Source: Prochlorococcus sp. AG-459-N19 (lineage in GTDB: Bacteria; Cyanobacteriota; Cyanobacteriia; PCC-6307; Cyanobiaceae). Taken from it: 64,000 nucleotides of DNA. Positions within the stretch are counted from its first letter, which is position 1. The number at the start of each line of letters is the position of its first letter. Under the pieces are notes generated by a model. The model was not told where the DNA came from. It was given only the letters and a program-made list of their open reading frames with translations, and searched no databases. Location of the stretch: the NCBI GenBank assembly GCA_003209375.1, contig QCRF01000001.1, forward strand, positions 62,001-126,000, given 5' to 3'. Of this stretch, positions 11,363 through 20,220 are shown piece after piece. Both the position numbers and the translations under genes were made by a program.

Positions 11363-11782
11363 CTAAGCAGGAGTCTTCTGATTAGCTAACAAATCTTTTA
11401 ATTTAGAAAGTTCTCCCGCCCATCTAGGATCAGGAGCCTCCAAGTTAGGGGCATCACTGTGAACAATTTTCTTAAAGTCTTTCCTCTTCTTATTCTTATT
11501 TAATTTTCCACTATTTTTTTTGTTTGAAGCAGAATCTTTCTTTTCTGATAGTTCTACTCTTAACTTAGAACCATTAAATTCAAAACCATTTAACTTTTGA
11601 ATTAATAAATCAGCATTATCTACATTATTTGTGGTCGCAAAACCAAACCCCCTGCATTCCTTAGTTTCCTTATCTAAAACTGCTTTAAATCTAATCGAAT
11701 CAGAAACTGACTTTAAAAGTGTATCGAATTCTTTTGGATTAAATCCTTGTGGTAAATTACCAATGTAAATGCGAATGCTCAT
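11363..11782 (-). CDS. RRM-domain RNA-binding protein
   Basis: 139 residues, ATG start. One RNA-recognition motif fills the N-terminal half, with RNP2 IYIGNL at 5-10 and RNP1 CRGFGFAT at 43-50, whose aromatic residues stack on RNA bases. The C-terminal tail (about 85-139) is Lys/Asn-rich and low-complexity (KKNSGKLNKNKKRKDFKK) and ends in PDPRWAGELSKLKDLLANQ, unlike the Gly-rich tail of many cyanobacterial Rbp proteins. Such proteins bind mRNA and act in cold response or mRNA localisation; the RNA target here is unknown. It is convergent with crtB with no gap. Confidence 0.88.
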   Translation of the reverse strand: MSIRIYIGNLPQGFNPKEFDTLLKSVSDSIRFKAVLDKETKECRGFGFATTNNVDNADLLIQKLNGFEFNGSKLRVELSEKKDSASNKKNSGKLNKNKKRKDFKKIVHSDAPNLEAPDPRWAGELSKLKDLLANQKTPA

Positions 11783-11840
11783 AAATTTTTAAAAATGATT
11801 TTGAAGTCTGAACTTCTAAACAAAACTAAGCTATGTGTAT

Positions 11841-13058
11841 TTAATCACATTTTGGCGCATTTTGTTCAATCCATAGCTTTGCTTTATAAATAGCTTCATC
11901 AAAATTATTCAATCTTTTATACGCAAGCTCCTTAGAAAGATAATGTAAAAGTTCTCCTAATAGAGGCCCATCCTTTATTTTTAAATTTTTTTTGATTACA
12001 TCGCCATTAAGTAAGTTTGAAGGATGGAATAATTTATCATCATTATCACGCCATCTATGAAGCCAATCTAATCGCAAGTTTTGAGGTAAATAAAAAATAA
12101 ATAATGGAAGAAACATCTCTAATTCTTTATGCAATGCAAATCTATCTGATTCAGTTAATTGAGCGATATTTTTTTTCTCCAACAAAAAGTGCCATTTTCG
12201 TAATAACTTAATTTTTTCAATTTCAGCTTTAGTAAATTTAAGTTTCTCTAAAGATATAACATCTAAAATTTGAGCAATGAAAAATGATGGTAAAAATTTT
12301 TCTTTTTCTTTCTTATTAAGTTCAGCATAATTAATTTTCTCTAAATCCAAAAAAAAGGAATCCTCAGATAAATTATCCTTAGCAAATATATTTAATTTTT
12401 TTATCAACAACACAGCATCAAGAGCATTTGCTCCATTTACGATTTTCTTTATTTCGTAATTAATTCTCTCTTTAGCAACAAGATATAATTTACCTTTATT
12501 TTTTTTTATAAAAGTAATTAAATTAAAATCGATTTTAAAATTCAATTCTGAAACAAATCGAAAACATCTTAATATTCGTAAAGGATCATTGAGTAAATTT
12601 TTTTCAGAATGAGTTCTAAGCAAAGAAATCTCTAGATCTTTAAGACCATTTAATGGATCAAACAAACACCTCTTATCAAATAAAAAAGCAACTGAATTAA
12701 TCGCAAAGTCTCTAGAATATAAATCTCCTTCTATTGTTGATGAAATCTGATTAGCAATATCAATATAAATATCGTTAAAAATAATTCTTACTACTTCTCT
12801 TTTTTCATCTAAAATTATAAATCTGAATCCATTTTTGTCTGCAATGTTTTTACCAATTTCAATTGCATTTAAAGGCACCACAATATCAACATCTACCTTT
12901 TCAGGTTCTCTTCCCAAAATAATATCTCTTATATAACCACCAACCAAATAGGATCCTTTAGGTAAAAAACCTAATATTAAATCCAAATTATGAAATTTTA
13001 TACTCGTTTCTAATTGATCAATTATTAGTGTATGATTTGTTTGGATACTACTTTTCAT
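11841..13058 (-). CDS. tRNA nucleotidyltransferase / poly(A) polymerase family (CCA-adding type)
   Basis: 405 residues, ATG start. Class II nucleotidyltransferase: motif A GGYIRD at 40-45 and the metal-binding DVDIV at 56-60, then RDFAINSVAF, DPLNGLKDLE and the RNA-binding motif NDPLRILRCFRFVSELNF. The C-terminal half is helical and Lys-rich. It would add or repair the 3' CCA of tRNAs; the single tRNA gene here encodes no CCA, which fits. Some cyanobacteria split C- and A-adding between two enzymes, so the exact specificity is open. Its start codon is only 14 bases from that of the divergent ycf34. Confidence 0.85.
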   Translation of the reverse strand: MKSSIQTNHTLIIDQLETSIKFHNLDLILGFLPKGSYLVGGYIRDIILGREPEKVDVDIVVPLNAIEIGKNIADKNGFRFIILDEKREVVRIIFNDIYIDIANQISSTIEGDLYSRDFAINSVAFLFDKRCLFDPLNGLKDLEISLLRTHSEKNLLNDPLRILRCFRFVSELNFKIDFNLITFIKKNKGKLYLVAKERINYEIKKIVNGANALDAVLLIKKLNIFAKDNLSEDSFFLDLEKINYAELNKKEKEKFLPSFFIAQILDVISLEKLKFTKAEIEKIKLLRKWHFLLEKKNIAQLTESDRFALHKELEMFLPLFIFYLPQNLRLDWLHRWRDNDDKLFHPSNLLNGDVIKKNLKIKDGPLLGELLHYLSKELAYKRLNNFDEAIYKAKLWIEQNAPKCD

Positions 13059-13072
13059 TTTATTTATTAATT

Positions 13073-13324
13073 ATGTGCATTTGCATCAACTGTAAATGGG
13101 TTGATAGATGTATCACTTATCATGATGTTGAAAATAATCATGGTGTTGATCATATTTGTGATCTACCTGATTTTAAAGCAAAAAAACCATTCATTCATGT
13201 GAATATAGTTAAAGATAATAATGGTGATTATAAAACTGATTGGGATGTCCAATCTTGTGAAAGTTTTGAAAATGAATTTGGCAAATGGTCTAGGTGTAAT
13301 CCAGGTATGGAATTACCTGTTTAA
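13073..13324 (+). CDS. ycf34: Ycf34 family Fe-S protein
   Basis: 83 residues from ATG at 13073. The frame can extend to GTG at 13028, but that would overlap the divergent cca gene, and family members start MCIC. The N-terminus has cysteines at 2, 4, 7 and 13 (MCICINCKWVDRC), a cluster-binding arrangement, followed by TYHDVENNHGVDHICDLPDF and a C-terminal WDVQSCESFENEFGKWSRCNPG segment. Ycf34 is conserved in cyanobacteria and some plastids and has been linked to Fe-S cluster binding and photosynthetic electron transport. tsaB begins nine bases downstream, so they probably share a transcript. Confidence 0.85.
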   Translation: MCICINCKWVDRCITYHDVENNHGVDHICDLPDFKAKKPFIHVNIVKDNNGDYKTDWDVQSCESFENEFGKWSRCNPGMELPV

Positions 13325-13333
13325 AGGCAATAG

Positions 13334-13987
13334 ATGACAAATAACCTCAAAACAAGAGAAAATTACCCTACATTAGCGATTCATAGCACAGACAATTCTT
13401 TTGGCTTTGGGTATAGAAAAAACAATAACCTTGAATCTGATGGATTATTTATCAAAAAATTTGATAATAACCTCTGCAACAACTTGATTTATGATCTTAA
13501 CAAATTCATTTCCAAAGAAAATTTACAAAAAATAAATAAGTTATCTGTCAGCATAGGGCCAGCAAATTTTAATGCTTCACGACTAATTGTAGTTTTAGCA
13601 AGAACTATCTCACAACAAATAAATTGTCCTCTAGACAGTTTTAGTTCATTTGAAATAATGGCAAAAAGAATCGCATTAAAAAAAAATATCTTTACAAACA
13701 AAAAATCATTCTGGATTTATAAAAAATTAAAACGGAAAGGTTTTATTGCAGGTAAATATGAAATTTGTCCTAACAAAAAAGAATCCTCATATCTAGAAAT
13801 AAGAGAAACAGTTTTACCAAAATTTTTCAAAGAAATTGAGAGTAAGGAACCTTCTTTTGAGGCTACTTATGAAGATAAAGAAGATTTAAAAGAACTATTA
13901 GATTTATCAAATAAAAAATTATTAAATTCAAATGTAGATTCCTGGGAAAAAGTTTTGCCTCTTTATCCTATTTCTCCAATTAATTGA
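13334..13987 (+). CDS. tsaB: TsaB-like subunit for tRNA N6-threonylcarbamoyladenosine synthesis
   Basis: 217 residues, ATG start. It has the ASKHA fold of TsaB/YeaZ, the partner of the TsaD catalytic subunit in making t6A37 on ANN-decoding tRNAs. The N-terminal LAIHSTDNSFGFGYR matches the usual lALDTS..... start, although the Asp of the phosphate loop is within STD, and VSIGPANFNASRLIVVLAR (71-89) matches the usual GPGSFTGLRxGxxxxK with several changes. The divergence is moderate, as in other Prochlorococcus copies. It follows ycf34 by nine bases and converges on plsC with four bases between stops. Confidence 0.75.
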   Translation: MTNNLKTRENYPTLAIHSTDNSFGFGYRKNNNLESDGLFIKKFDNNLCNNLIYDLNKFISKENLQKINKLSVSIGPANFNASRLIVVLARTISQQINCPLDSFSSFEIMAKRIALKKNIFTNKKSFWIYKKLKRKGFIAGKYEICPNKKESSYLEIRETVLPKFFKEIESKEPSFEATYEDKEDLKELLDLSNKKLLNSNVDSWEKVLPLYPISPIN

Positions 13988-13991
13988 ATAT

Positions 13992-14612
13992 TCATCCAAT
14001 CAAATTATTAATTTTATCTTGAAGGATCATTGTTACAGAATTCAGATCATCTCTTGAGGAACTTTGTGGAGGTTGTACAGGTTCTCCCACTTTAATAACT
14101 ATTCTTGAAAAGATAGGAATAAAAAATTTAAATTTTATTAGTCTATGTGAATCAAGTATTGCAACAGGCAATAATAATTTTTGATTTTTAAAGGCTAATA
14201 ACGCTGCGCCTTGTTTGGGCTTATTCACTCGACCATTTTTTTGACGAGTGCCATCAATAAAAATTCCAATACAGTGATCATTTGATAATTTATTACATGC
14301 TGTTTTAATTGTATTTTTATCAGCAATTCCTCTTTTTACAGGATACGCTCCACAAGCCTTGATAATAAAGCCAAGAAAAGGGATTTTAAAAAGCTCTGCC
14401 TTGGCCATAAAAGATATATTACGTCCAAGTGCATGGCCTAACAAAGGAGGGTCAAGTAAAGAACCATGATTAGAAACCATGATAAAGGAATCTTTTTGCG
14501 GAATATTTTCTCTACCTATTAAGTGACCTTTAAATACAAATTTATAAATAGGAAATACAAAAAGCTTGCTAACTAATTCATAGATTAATTTTTGAATAGT
14601 ATGATTTTTCAT
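13992..14612 (-). CDS. plsC: 1-acyl-sn-glycerol-3-phosphate acyltransferase (PlsC family)
   Basis: 206 residues, ATG start. The catalytic HX4D motif is NHGSLLD at 48-54. The substrate-binding motif appears as FIDGTRQ at 118-124 (usual FPEGTRS), with Asp in place of Glu. A short hydrophobic N-terminus should anchor it to the membrane. It makes phosphatidate from lysophosphatidate. It is the last gene of the minus-strand run rpaB-plsX-fabH-fabD-plsC, five bases after fabD, which places it in a lipid cluster. Confidence 0.9.
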   Translation of the reverse strand: MKNHTIQKLIYELVSKLFVFPIYKFVFKGHLIGRENIPQKDSFIMVSNHGSLLDPPLLGHALGRNISFMAKAELFKIPFLGFIIKACGAYPVKRGIADKNTIKTACNKLSNDHCIGIFIDGTRQKNGRVNKPKQGAALLAFKNQKLLLPVAILDSHRLIKFKFFIPIFSRIVIKVGEPVQPPQSSSRDDLNSVTMILQDKINNLIG

Positions 14613-14617
14613 ACAAA

Positions 14618-15514
14618 TTAATATGATATTTGATCAGAAGATGAAACTTGAGAAATTTTTACGTCTTTTAGATGTCTTTTTCCTAAACCGCTTAGTACAT
14701 TAGAAGGGCCAATTTCAACAATATGAAGATCATTATCTTTTGCCATTAAATCCATAGTTTCTCGCCACCGCACTCCATTACACATTTGCTTTTCTAATCT
14801 AACTTTAAGCTCATTTGGATCACTACAAAGTGAAGGTTGATAATTGCTTATGACAGGGAAAGAGGGATTATTAAATTTAATCTGTTTTAAATACTCAGAA
14901 AATTTTGATGAAGGTTCATTCATAAATGGCGAATGAAATGCACCTGAAACATTTAATTTCAAGAATCTTTTACAAGAAATTTCTCTAGATAAATTATCTA
15001 AGGCTTCATTAGATCCTGATAAGACAACTTGGGAAGAGCTATTATCATTAGCAATTACGATATCATTAATTTTTTGTACTAATAAATCAAGTTGATTTCT
15101 ATCAAAACCAATTACTGCTGCCATAGATCCTTCACCAGCATTTACCATTAATTGAGACCTTTCTTTTATTAGAGAAACACAATCCTCGAATGAAAAGACA
15201 TCCGCACAATATAGCGCAGTGATTTCTCCAAGACTATGCCCAGCAACATAATTTGGTTTAAATCCATTTTCCTTTAATGCATCTAATAAAATAGATTCAA
15301 CTAAAAAAAGACAAATTTGTGTATTTCTTGTGTTATTTAAATCAAAAAGAGGATTTGTTGATTCAGTATTGAACTCACAAATTTCAAATAAATTCCTCTC
15401 AAATATTTCAGATGCATAACTAAACCTCTCTTTTGTATATGGCAAATTTTCAATTTGTTTTGCCATTCCAATTTTTTGTGAACCCTGTCCAGGGAATACC
15501 CATGCAACTGTCAT
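14618..15514 (-). CDS. fabD: Malonyl-CoA:ACP transacylase (FabD)
   Basis: 298 residues from ATG at 15514 (MTVAWVFPGQGSQ); a longer frame to 15553 would overlap fabH and lacks family resemblance. FPGQGSQ at 7-13 and the nucleophile elbow GHSLG at 92-96 (Ser94) are those of FabD. The later GAFHSPFM holds the catalytic His. It loads malonyl groups onto acyl-carrier protein for fatty-acid elongation. It lies 13 bases after fabH and five before plsC. Confidence 0.95.
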   Translation of the reverse strand: MTVAWVFPGQGSQKIGMAKQIENLPYTKERFSYASEIFERNLFEICEFNTESTNPLFDLNNTRNTQICLFLVESILLDALKENGFKPNYVAGHSLGEITALYCADVFSFEDCVSLIKERSQLMVNAGEGSMAAVIGFDRNQLDLLVQKINDIVIANDNSSSQVVLSGSNEALDNLSREISCKRFLKLNVSGAFHSPFMNEPSSKFSEYLKQIKFNNPSFPVISNYQPSLCSDPNELKVRLEKQMCNGVRWRETMDLMAKDNDLHIVEIGPSNVLSGLGKRHLKDVKISQVSSSDQISY

Positions 15515-15527
15515 AATGCTCCTTTTT

Positions 15528-16535
15528 TTAACCCCATTTAATGAGGGCTGCACCCCAACTTAACCCAGCACCAAAACCACTTGTGGCAATAATATCATTT
15601 TGTTTAATTCTATTATTTTTAATAGCTTCATCCATTACTAGTGGAATAGTTGCTGCTGATGTATTACCATATTTTTCTAAATTGCTAAGAATTTTTTCTC
15701 TAGGAATTTTTAACCTATCTCCTACAGAATCCAATATCCTTTGATTAGCTTGATGCAATACAAGCCAATCAATTTCATCGGAAGTATAATTCATTTTTTT
15801 AAACAACTTTTCAAGAATTATTGGAATTTCTCTAACAGCAAATTTATAAACTTCCTGACCATTCATCTGAATTGGAGAAAAAGATCCGCTTAAAAAATCA
15901 ATGTTATCAATTATTGAATCCATATTATTTTTTGATGGGAGATTAAGAAAAGACCCCCTTTCTCCGTCAGTTCTCATATCAAAGCCTATTAAATTATCAC
16001 ATTCATCAGTTGCTTCAATTGCTAATGCACCTGCACCATCTCCAAAGAGAATACAACTTCTTCTATCATTCCAGTCAACAAAGCTTGATAGCTGATCTGC
16101 GCCTATAACAATAGCCCTTCTAAAGCTACCACCTTTTAAAAATTGTGAGGCTGTAATTAAGGCAAATAAGAAACCACTACATGCTGCAGTTAAATCGAAA
16201 GCCACAGCATTAGCTGCCCCTAATTTAGCTTGAATGGATGGCGCTGATCCAAATAAATCATGCGGAGTAGAAGTAGCTAGAACAATCAAATCAATCGTTT
16301 TAATATCCCAATTAGCCATTTGTATAGCAGTTAGAGCCGCCTTATAGCCCATCTCAGTAACATCATCTCCTAAGCTAGAGATTCTTCTCTCAGAGATACC
16401 GGTTCTAGATTTTATCCATTCATTGCTTGTATCGACCTTTTGACTAATTTTTTGATTAGTCAGAATTTGATCAGGTACATAACTTCCACTCCCCTTGAAT
16501 GATACTCCAATCTGATTAAAATTTATTCCTTCCAA
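15528..16535 (-). CDS. fabH: Beta-ketoacyl-ACP synthase III (FabH)
   Basis: 335 residues, TTG start at 16535 giving MEGINFNQIGVSFKGSGSYVP; the frame offers no nearby ATG. Catalytic Cys119 sits in DLTAACSGFLF. The His and Asn of the Cys-His-Asn triad appear in LVLHQANQRIL and YGNTSAATIP. It condenses acetyl-CoA with malonyl-ACP to start fatty-acid synthesis. It is between plsX (53-base gap) and fabD (13-base gap) on the same strand, the usual bacterial order. Confidence 0.95.
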   Translation of the reverse strand: MEGINFNQIGVSFKGSGSYVPDQILTNQKISQKVDTSNEWIKSRTGISERRISSLGDDVTEMGYKAALTAIQMANWDIKTIDLIVLATSTPHDLFGSAPSIQAKLGAANAVAFDLTAACSGFLFALITASQFLKGGSFRRAIVIGADQLSSFVDWNDRRSCILFGDGAGALAIEATDECDNLIGFDMRTDGERGSFLNLPSKNNMDSIIDNIDFLSGSFSPIQMNGQEVYKFAVREIPIILEKLFKKMNYTSDEIDWLVLHQANQRILDSVGDRLKIPREKILSNLEKYGNTSAATIPLVMDEAIKNNRIKQNDIIATSGFGAGLSWGAALIKWG

Positions 16536-16588
16536 AAGAGTTTTTTAGTTTCTTATATTAGTCAAACATAAATTTGACTCAATATGTT

Positions 16589-18007
16589 TTATGAATTTAA
16601 AACTTGAAGCTTTTTCAGTTGACTTAAATTTTCCATAACACCATGATTCACTGCGGAGTGAGCCAAGCGAAGAGCGCTAACAACTGATAAAGATTTGCTA
16701 CTTCCATGACCAATAACGCAAATCCCATTTACCCCAAGTAATAAAGCTCCTCCATGTTCGGCATGATCTAACCTTTTCTTAATTCTGAGTAGATTACTCT
16801 TTAAAAAAGCTGAACCAACTTTCCCACGCCTTCCACGTGGCAGCTCAGATCTCAAAATATCTAATAAAACACCTCCTACAGATTCAAGAAATTTCAATAA
16901 TATATTTCCAGTAAATCCATCACAGACTATTACGTCGAAACTACCCGATAATACGTCACGACCTTCACAATTACCTCCAAAATCAAAACTTTTTTCAGAA
17001 GATAATAATTCAAATGTTTTTAGAGATAAATCATTACCTTTGCATTCTTCTTCTCCTATATTTAAAAGGCCAATTCTTGGTTTTTTTACTTGTAAAACAT
17101 CTTTTGCATAAATGTTACCTAAAAGAGCAAATTGATGCAGATAGGATGGCTTACAATCAGTATTTGCTCCAACATCTAAAACTAATACCGGTCTAGTTTG
17201 ATCCCTTGTTGGAAATAATGCTCCTATAGCTGGTCTATCAATTCCTTTCAATCTTCCAATTCTAAATATGGCAGATGCCATCATGGCACCTGAATTACCA
17301 GCTGAATAGACAGCTTCAGCTTTATTATTTCTCACTAAATCCATAGCAACGTTTATACTTGCATTTTTCCTTTTTCTAACTGCAGTAGCTTCTTCATTCA
17401 TCCCAATAGGCTCTCCACTGTCAACTAATTCAAAACGATTATTATCAATTTCATTTTCTAATAAATCTGTCAAACCAGCTTTTTCTGCTGCATCTTTAAC
17501 TTTTTCAATTTTGCCGACAAACTTTATATTTATTGGAAATCTACTTATTGCTTCGAGGCAACCCTCAAGAATTGGACCAGGAGCATAATCTCCACCCATA
17601 CCATCAACTGCAATCCAAATTCTTTTAGATTGAGATTCGTCCAGCCTATCTAAAATATTATCATTATTTTGTAACCTTTTTAATGGGTCAAAAACTAAAG
17701 GCTGTAATGTATTTTTAGCTATTGAACTAGCATTTGAAACCACACTACTAGCAGTATTAACTACAGATTCGGCGCTTGAAACTACATTTCCTGCAACATT
17801 ACCTGCAACATTACTCGCCACATTACTAGCTGTGCTCACAACAGAACCAGCACCAGAAACTACGTTACCCGCTACATTAGTAGCCGTTACCGCAGAACTA
17901 GCAGCAGTATCTACTATTGAAGTTACAGCCGAATTTCTTTTGTACCAAATAACTAATCTTCTGATAGCTCTGGGCTTATTAATTTTTTGTACACTTTCTT
18001 TGCCCAT
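16589..18007 (-). CDS. plsX: Phosphate acyltransferase PlsX with long repetitive N-terminal extension
   Basis: 472 residues, ATG start that abuts the rpaB stop with no gap. The PlsX catalytic domain begins near residue 130 (IAVDGMGGDYAPG) and runs to the end, matching the usual 330-350 residue enzyme that makes acyl-phosphate from acyl-ACP for phospholipid synthesis. The first 130 residues are extra: a basic head (KPRAIRRLVIWYKRN), then a charge-poor Ala/Ser/Val/Asn/Gly repeat (about 27-98) with hydrophobic residues every three or four positions, as in an amphipathic helix. A DNA-level 12-base repeat lies within it. The extension could tether the enzyme to a membrane; that is inference. fabH follows 53 bases downstream. 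Confidence 0.93.
   Translation of the reverse strand: MGKESVQKINKPRAIRRLVIWYKRNSAVTSIVDTAASSAVTATNVAGNVVSGAGSVVSTASNVASNVAGNVAGNVVSSAESVVNTASSVVSNASSIAKNTLQPLVFDPLKRLQNNDNILDRLDESQSKRIWIAVDGMGGDYAPGPILEGCLEAISRFPINIKFVGKIEKVKDAAEKAGLTDLLENEIDNNRFELVDSGEPIGMNEEATAVRKRKNASINVAMDLVRNNKAEAVYSAGNSGAMMASAIFRIGRLKGIDRPAIGALFPTRDQTRPVLVLDVGANTDCKPSYLHQFALLGNIYAKDVLQVKKPRIGLLNIGEEECKGNDLSLKTFELLSSEKSFDFGGNCEGRDVLSGSFDVIVCDGFTGNILLKFLESVGGVLLDILRSELPRGRRGKVGSAFLKSNLLRIKKRLDHAEHGGALLLGVNGICVIGHGSSKSLSVVSALRLAHSAVNHGVMENLSQLKKLQVLNS
17714..17887 (-). repeat. Short tandem repeats encoding the PlsX N-terminal low-complexity helix
   Basis: This part of plsX codes for residues 41-98, built from repeated NVAG, NVAS and SVV-type units with almost no charged residues. 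At 17790-17813 a 12-base unit (cctgcaacatta on the + strand) occurs twice exactly, followed by a diverged third copy at 17814-17825. The unit is in frame (four residues), so copy-number change would lengthen or shorten the helix without a frameshift. Confidence 0.75.
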
Positions 18008-18754
18008 TTATTTACCGTCAAAAGCAGCAATATCTACAATCCTTTGAAAAAGATACCCTGTGCCCCTTGCTGTTAAGATCAACTCAGGATTTGCTGGATC
18101 AGCCTCCAGTTTTGATCTTAATCTTGATATATGAACATCGACTACTCTTGTATCTACGTGTCTCTCAGGTGTATATCCCCAAACTTCCTTCAAAATTTCT
18201 CCTCTACTAAATGGCTCGCCTGACCTGCTTACCAAAAGTTCTAAAAGACTAAATTCCATACCAGTTAATCGAATTCTCTCATCACTTTTAAAAACTTGTC
18301 TTCGATTTGTATCAATTTTTATATCCGTAACCAAAATTAATCCTGAATTAGGCATTCCTGGGATTTGTTCTTTATCGATTCTTCTGAGAACGCACCTAAT
18401 TCTAGCTTCTAACTCCTTTGGGCTAAATGGTTTTACTACGTAATCATCAGCCCCTAATTCTAAGCCTGTTATCCTATCAGCAACATCACCTAGTGCAGTT
18501 AACATAACTATTGGCACATCTGAATCTTTCCTTAATTCTTGACAAACTCCATAACCATCTAGCTTTGGCATCATGACATCGAGGACCACCAAATCAGGTT
18601 CGTAATCTTTAAACAACTTTAGTGCTTCTTTGCCATCACTTGCAGTTACAACTTTGTAGCCAATCATGGAGAGACGTGTCTCCAGAATTCTTCTAATACT
18701 TGCCTCGTCATCTGCGACCAGTATAGTTTCTTTAGTTTGACTAGATAGAGCCAT
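18008..18754 (-). CDS. rpaB: OmpR/PhoB-type response regulator RpaB
   Basis: 248 residues, ATG start. The receiver domain (about 11-125) has the acidic pocket DDE near 15-17, phospho-acceptor Asp59 (LVVLDVMMP), Thr of MLTAL and Lys of KPFSPKEL. The C-terminal winged helix (about 150-240) includes [16 protein letters not shown] and HVDTRVVDVHISRLRSKL. Sequence is that of RpaB/Ycf27, the essential cyanobacterial regulator that restrains high-light genes. Its cognate kinase is not in the window. plsX starts at the next base downstream, so rpaB heads a lipid-synthesis transcript. The 107 bases upstream separate it from divergent radA. Confidence 0.92.
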   Translation of the reverse strand: MALSSQTKETILVADDEASIRRILETRLSMIGYKVVTASDGKEALKLFKDYEPDLVVLDVMMPKLDGYGVCQELRKDSDVPIVMLTALGDVADRITGLELGADDYVVKPFSPKELEARIRCVLRRIDKEQIPGMPNSGLILVTDIKIDTNRRQVFKSDERIRLTGMEFSLLELLVSRSGEPFSRGEILKEVWGYTPERHVDTRVVDVHISRLRSKLEADPANPELILTARGTGYLFQRIVDIAAFDGK

Positions 18755-18861
18755 TTGTTTCTATTAGCTAATCAGTAAGAGAATTTATTATTTACCTAAT
18801 CTAACTTGTAGAGGGGCAATATCCCAAACATTCTAGTTCCATTACTTCATGCAAAAACTTA

Positions 18862-20214
18862 ATGTCTAGCAAATTATCTACCTTTATTTGTCAGAATTGC
18901 GGATCTGAGACATCTCAATACTTTGGGAAATGCCTTAATTGCAACTCATGGAATTCAATTGTAGAAGAAATTAAAAGCAAGAGATCTAAACATCAAGATA
19001 TTAAAAATAACAAGCAATCTATACCGTTTGATGAGATTTCATCAAAAAAAATATCAAGATTTACAAGTGGTTTTAGAGAATTTGATCGAGTTCTTGGAGG
19101 TGGAATAGTTCCTGGATCTGTTGTTTTACTTGGAGGAGAACCAGGTATAGGTAAAAGCACAATAGTCCTTCAATCAGCAGCAAAAATTTCTCTAAATGAG
19201 AAAGTTTTATATATAACTGCAGAAGAATCTTTAGAACAAGTAAAAATTAGATGGGAAAGATTAAATCAAAGCAGTATTGATCTGAAAATTTTTTCCGAAA
19301 CTAATTTATCCTTAATTATTAAAGAGATCAAACGTATTAATCCAAGTTTCGCAATTATTGATAGTATTCAAGCCATCCAAAATCATGAAATGGAAAGTTC
19401 GCCAGGATCGGTCTCTCAAGTTAGAGCATGTTCCTCTGAATTGCAAAATCTAGCCAAAGAAAATAATATTGCACTTTTGATAATTGGTCATGTAACCAAA
19501 GAAGGTGCTTTAGCTGGTCCAAAAACTCTAGAGCACTTAGTTGATACAGTAATAAACTTTGAAGGAGATAATATTTCCTCTCATAGATTACTAAGAAGTA
19601 TAAAAAATCGATTTGGATCAACCTTTGAAATTGGAATTTTTGAAATGCTTGAAGAAGGCTTAAGAGAGATAAAAAACCCAAGTTCAATTTTTACGAATAA
19701 AGAAAATATTTCAGGTGTAACAACTACGATTACAAATGAAGGTACTCGACCATTAGCAGTTGATATACAAGCACTTGTAAATAAAACTTTCTACAGTAAC
19801 CCAAGACGAACTACAACTGGAATTAGCATAAATCGATTACATCAAATTCTTGCTGTTATTGAAAAACATGTAGGTATAAAATTGTCTGAATTTGATTGCT
19901 ATATAGCTACTGGTGGGGGTTTTGAGATTAATGATCCATCATCTGATTTAGGTGTAGCAATTTCAATTTTATCAAGTTTAAAAAATATTCCTCCTTTGGC
20001 TAATAGCTCCTTTATTGGGGAATTGGGTTTGAGCGGTCAGGTTAGAAAATCAAATAACATTCGTACAAAGATTGAAGAGGCCATACGAATAGGTATAAAA
20101 AATATCGTAGTGCCAAAATTAGAGAAGGGACTAAACAATAATTTTCAAAATTTAATAAATATTAAAGAGATTGCCAATATTAAAGAAGCAGTTGAATATT
20201 CTTTATCAGAGTAA
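18862..20214 (+). CDS. radA: DNA repair protein RadA (Sms)
   Basis: 450 residues, ATG start. A four-Cys zinc finger opens the protein (Cys10, 13, 24, 27). Walker A GGEPGIGKST is at 91-100, the RadA KNRFG motif appears as SIKNRFGSTFEIG, and the C-terminal third is Lon-protease-like (ATGGGFEINDPSSDLGVAISI) without being an active protease. RadA is a RecA-related branch-migration helicase that processes recombination intermediates. It is divergent from rpaB and converges on ycf3 with six bases between stops. Confidence 0.95.
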   Translation: MSSKLSTFICQNCGSETSQYFGKCLNCNSWNSIVEEIKSKRSKHQDIKNNKQSIPFDEISSKKISRFTSGFREFDRVLGGGIVPGSVVLLGGEPGIGKSTIVLQSAAKISLNEKVLYITAEESLEQVKIRWERLNQSSIDLKIFSETNLSLIIKEIKRINPSFAIIDSIQAIQNHEMESSPGSVSQVRACSSELQNLAKENNIALLIIGHVTKEGALAGPKTLEHLVDTVINFEGDNISSHRLLRSIKNRFGSTFEIGIFEMLEEGLREIKNPSSIFTNKENISGVTTTITNEGTRPLAVDIQALVNKTFYSNPRRTTTGISINRLHQILAVIEKHVGIKLSEFDCYIATGGGFEINDPSSDLGVAISILSSLKNIPPLANSSFIGELGLSGQVRKSNNIRTKIEEAIRIGIKNIVVPKLEKGLNNNFQNLINIKEIANIKEAVEYSLSE

Positions 20215-20220
20215 AAAATA

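Noticed and set aside
17832..18047. Plus-strand 71-codon frame opposite the plsX N-terminus
   Set aside because: It is a mirror of the low-complexity repeat in plsX, not an independent protein.
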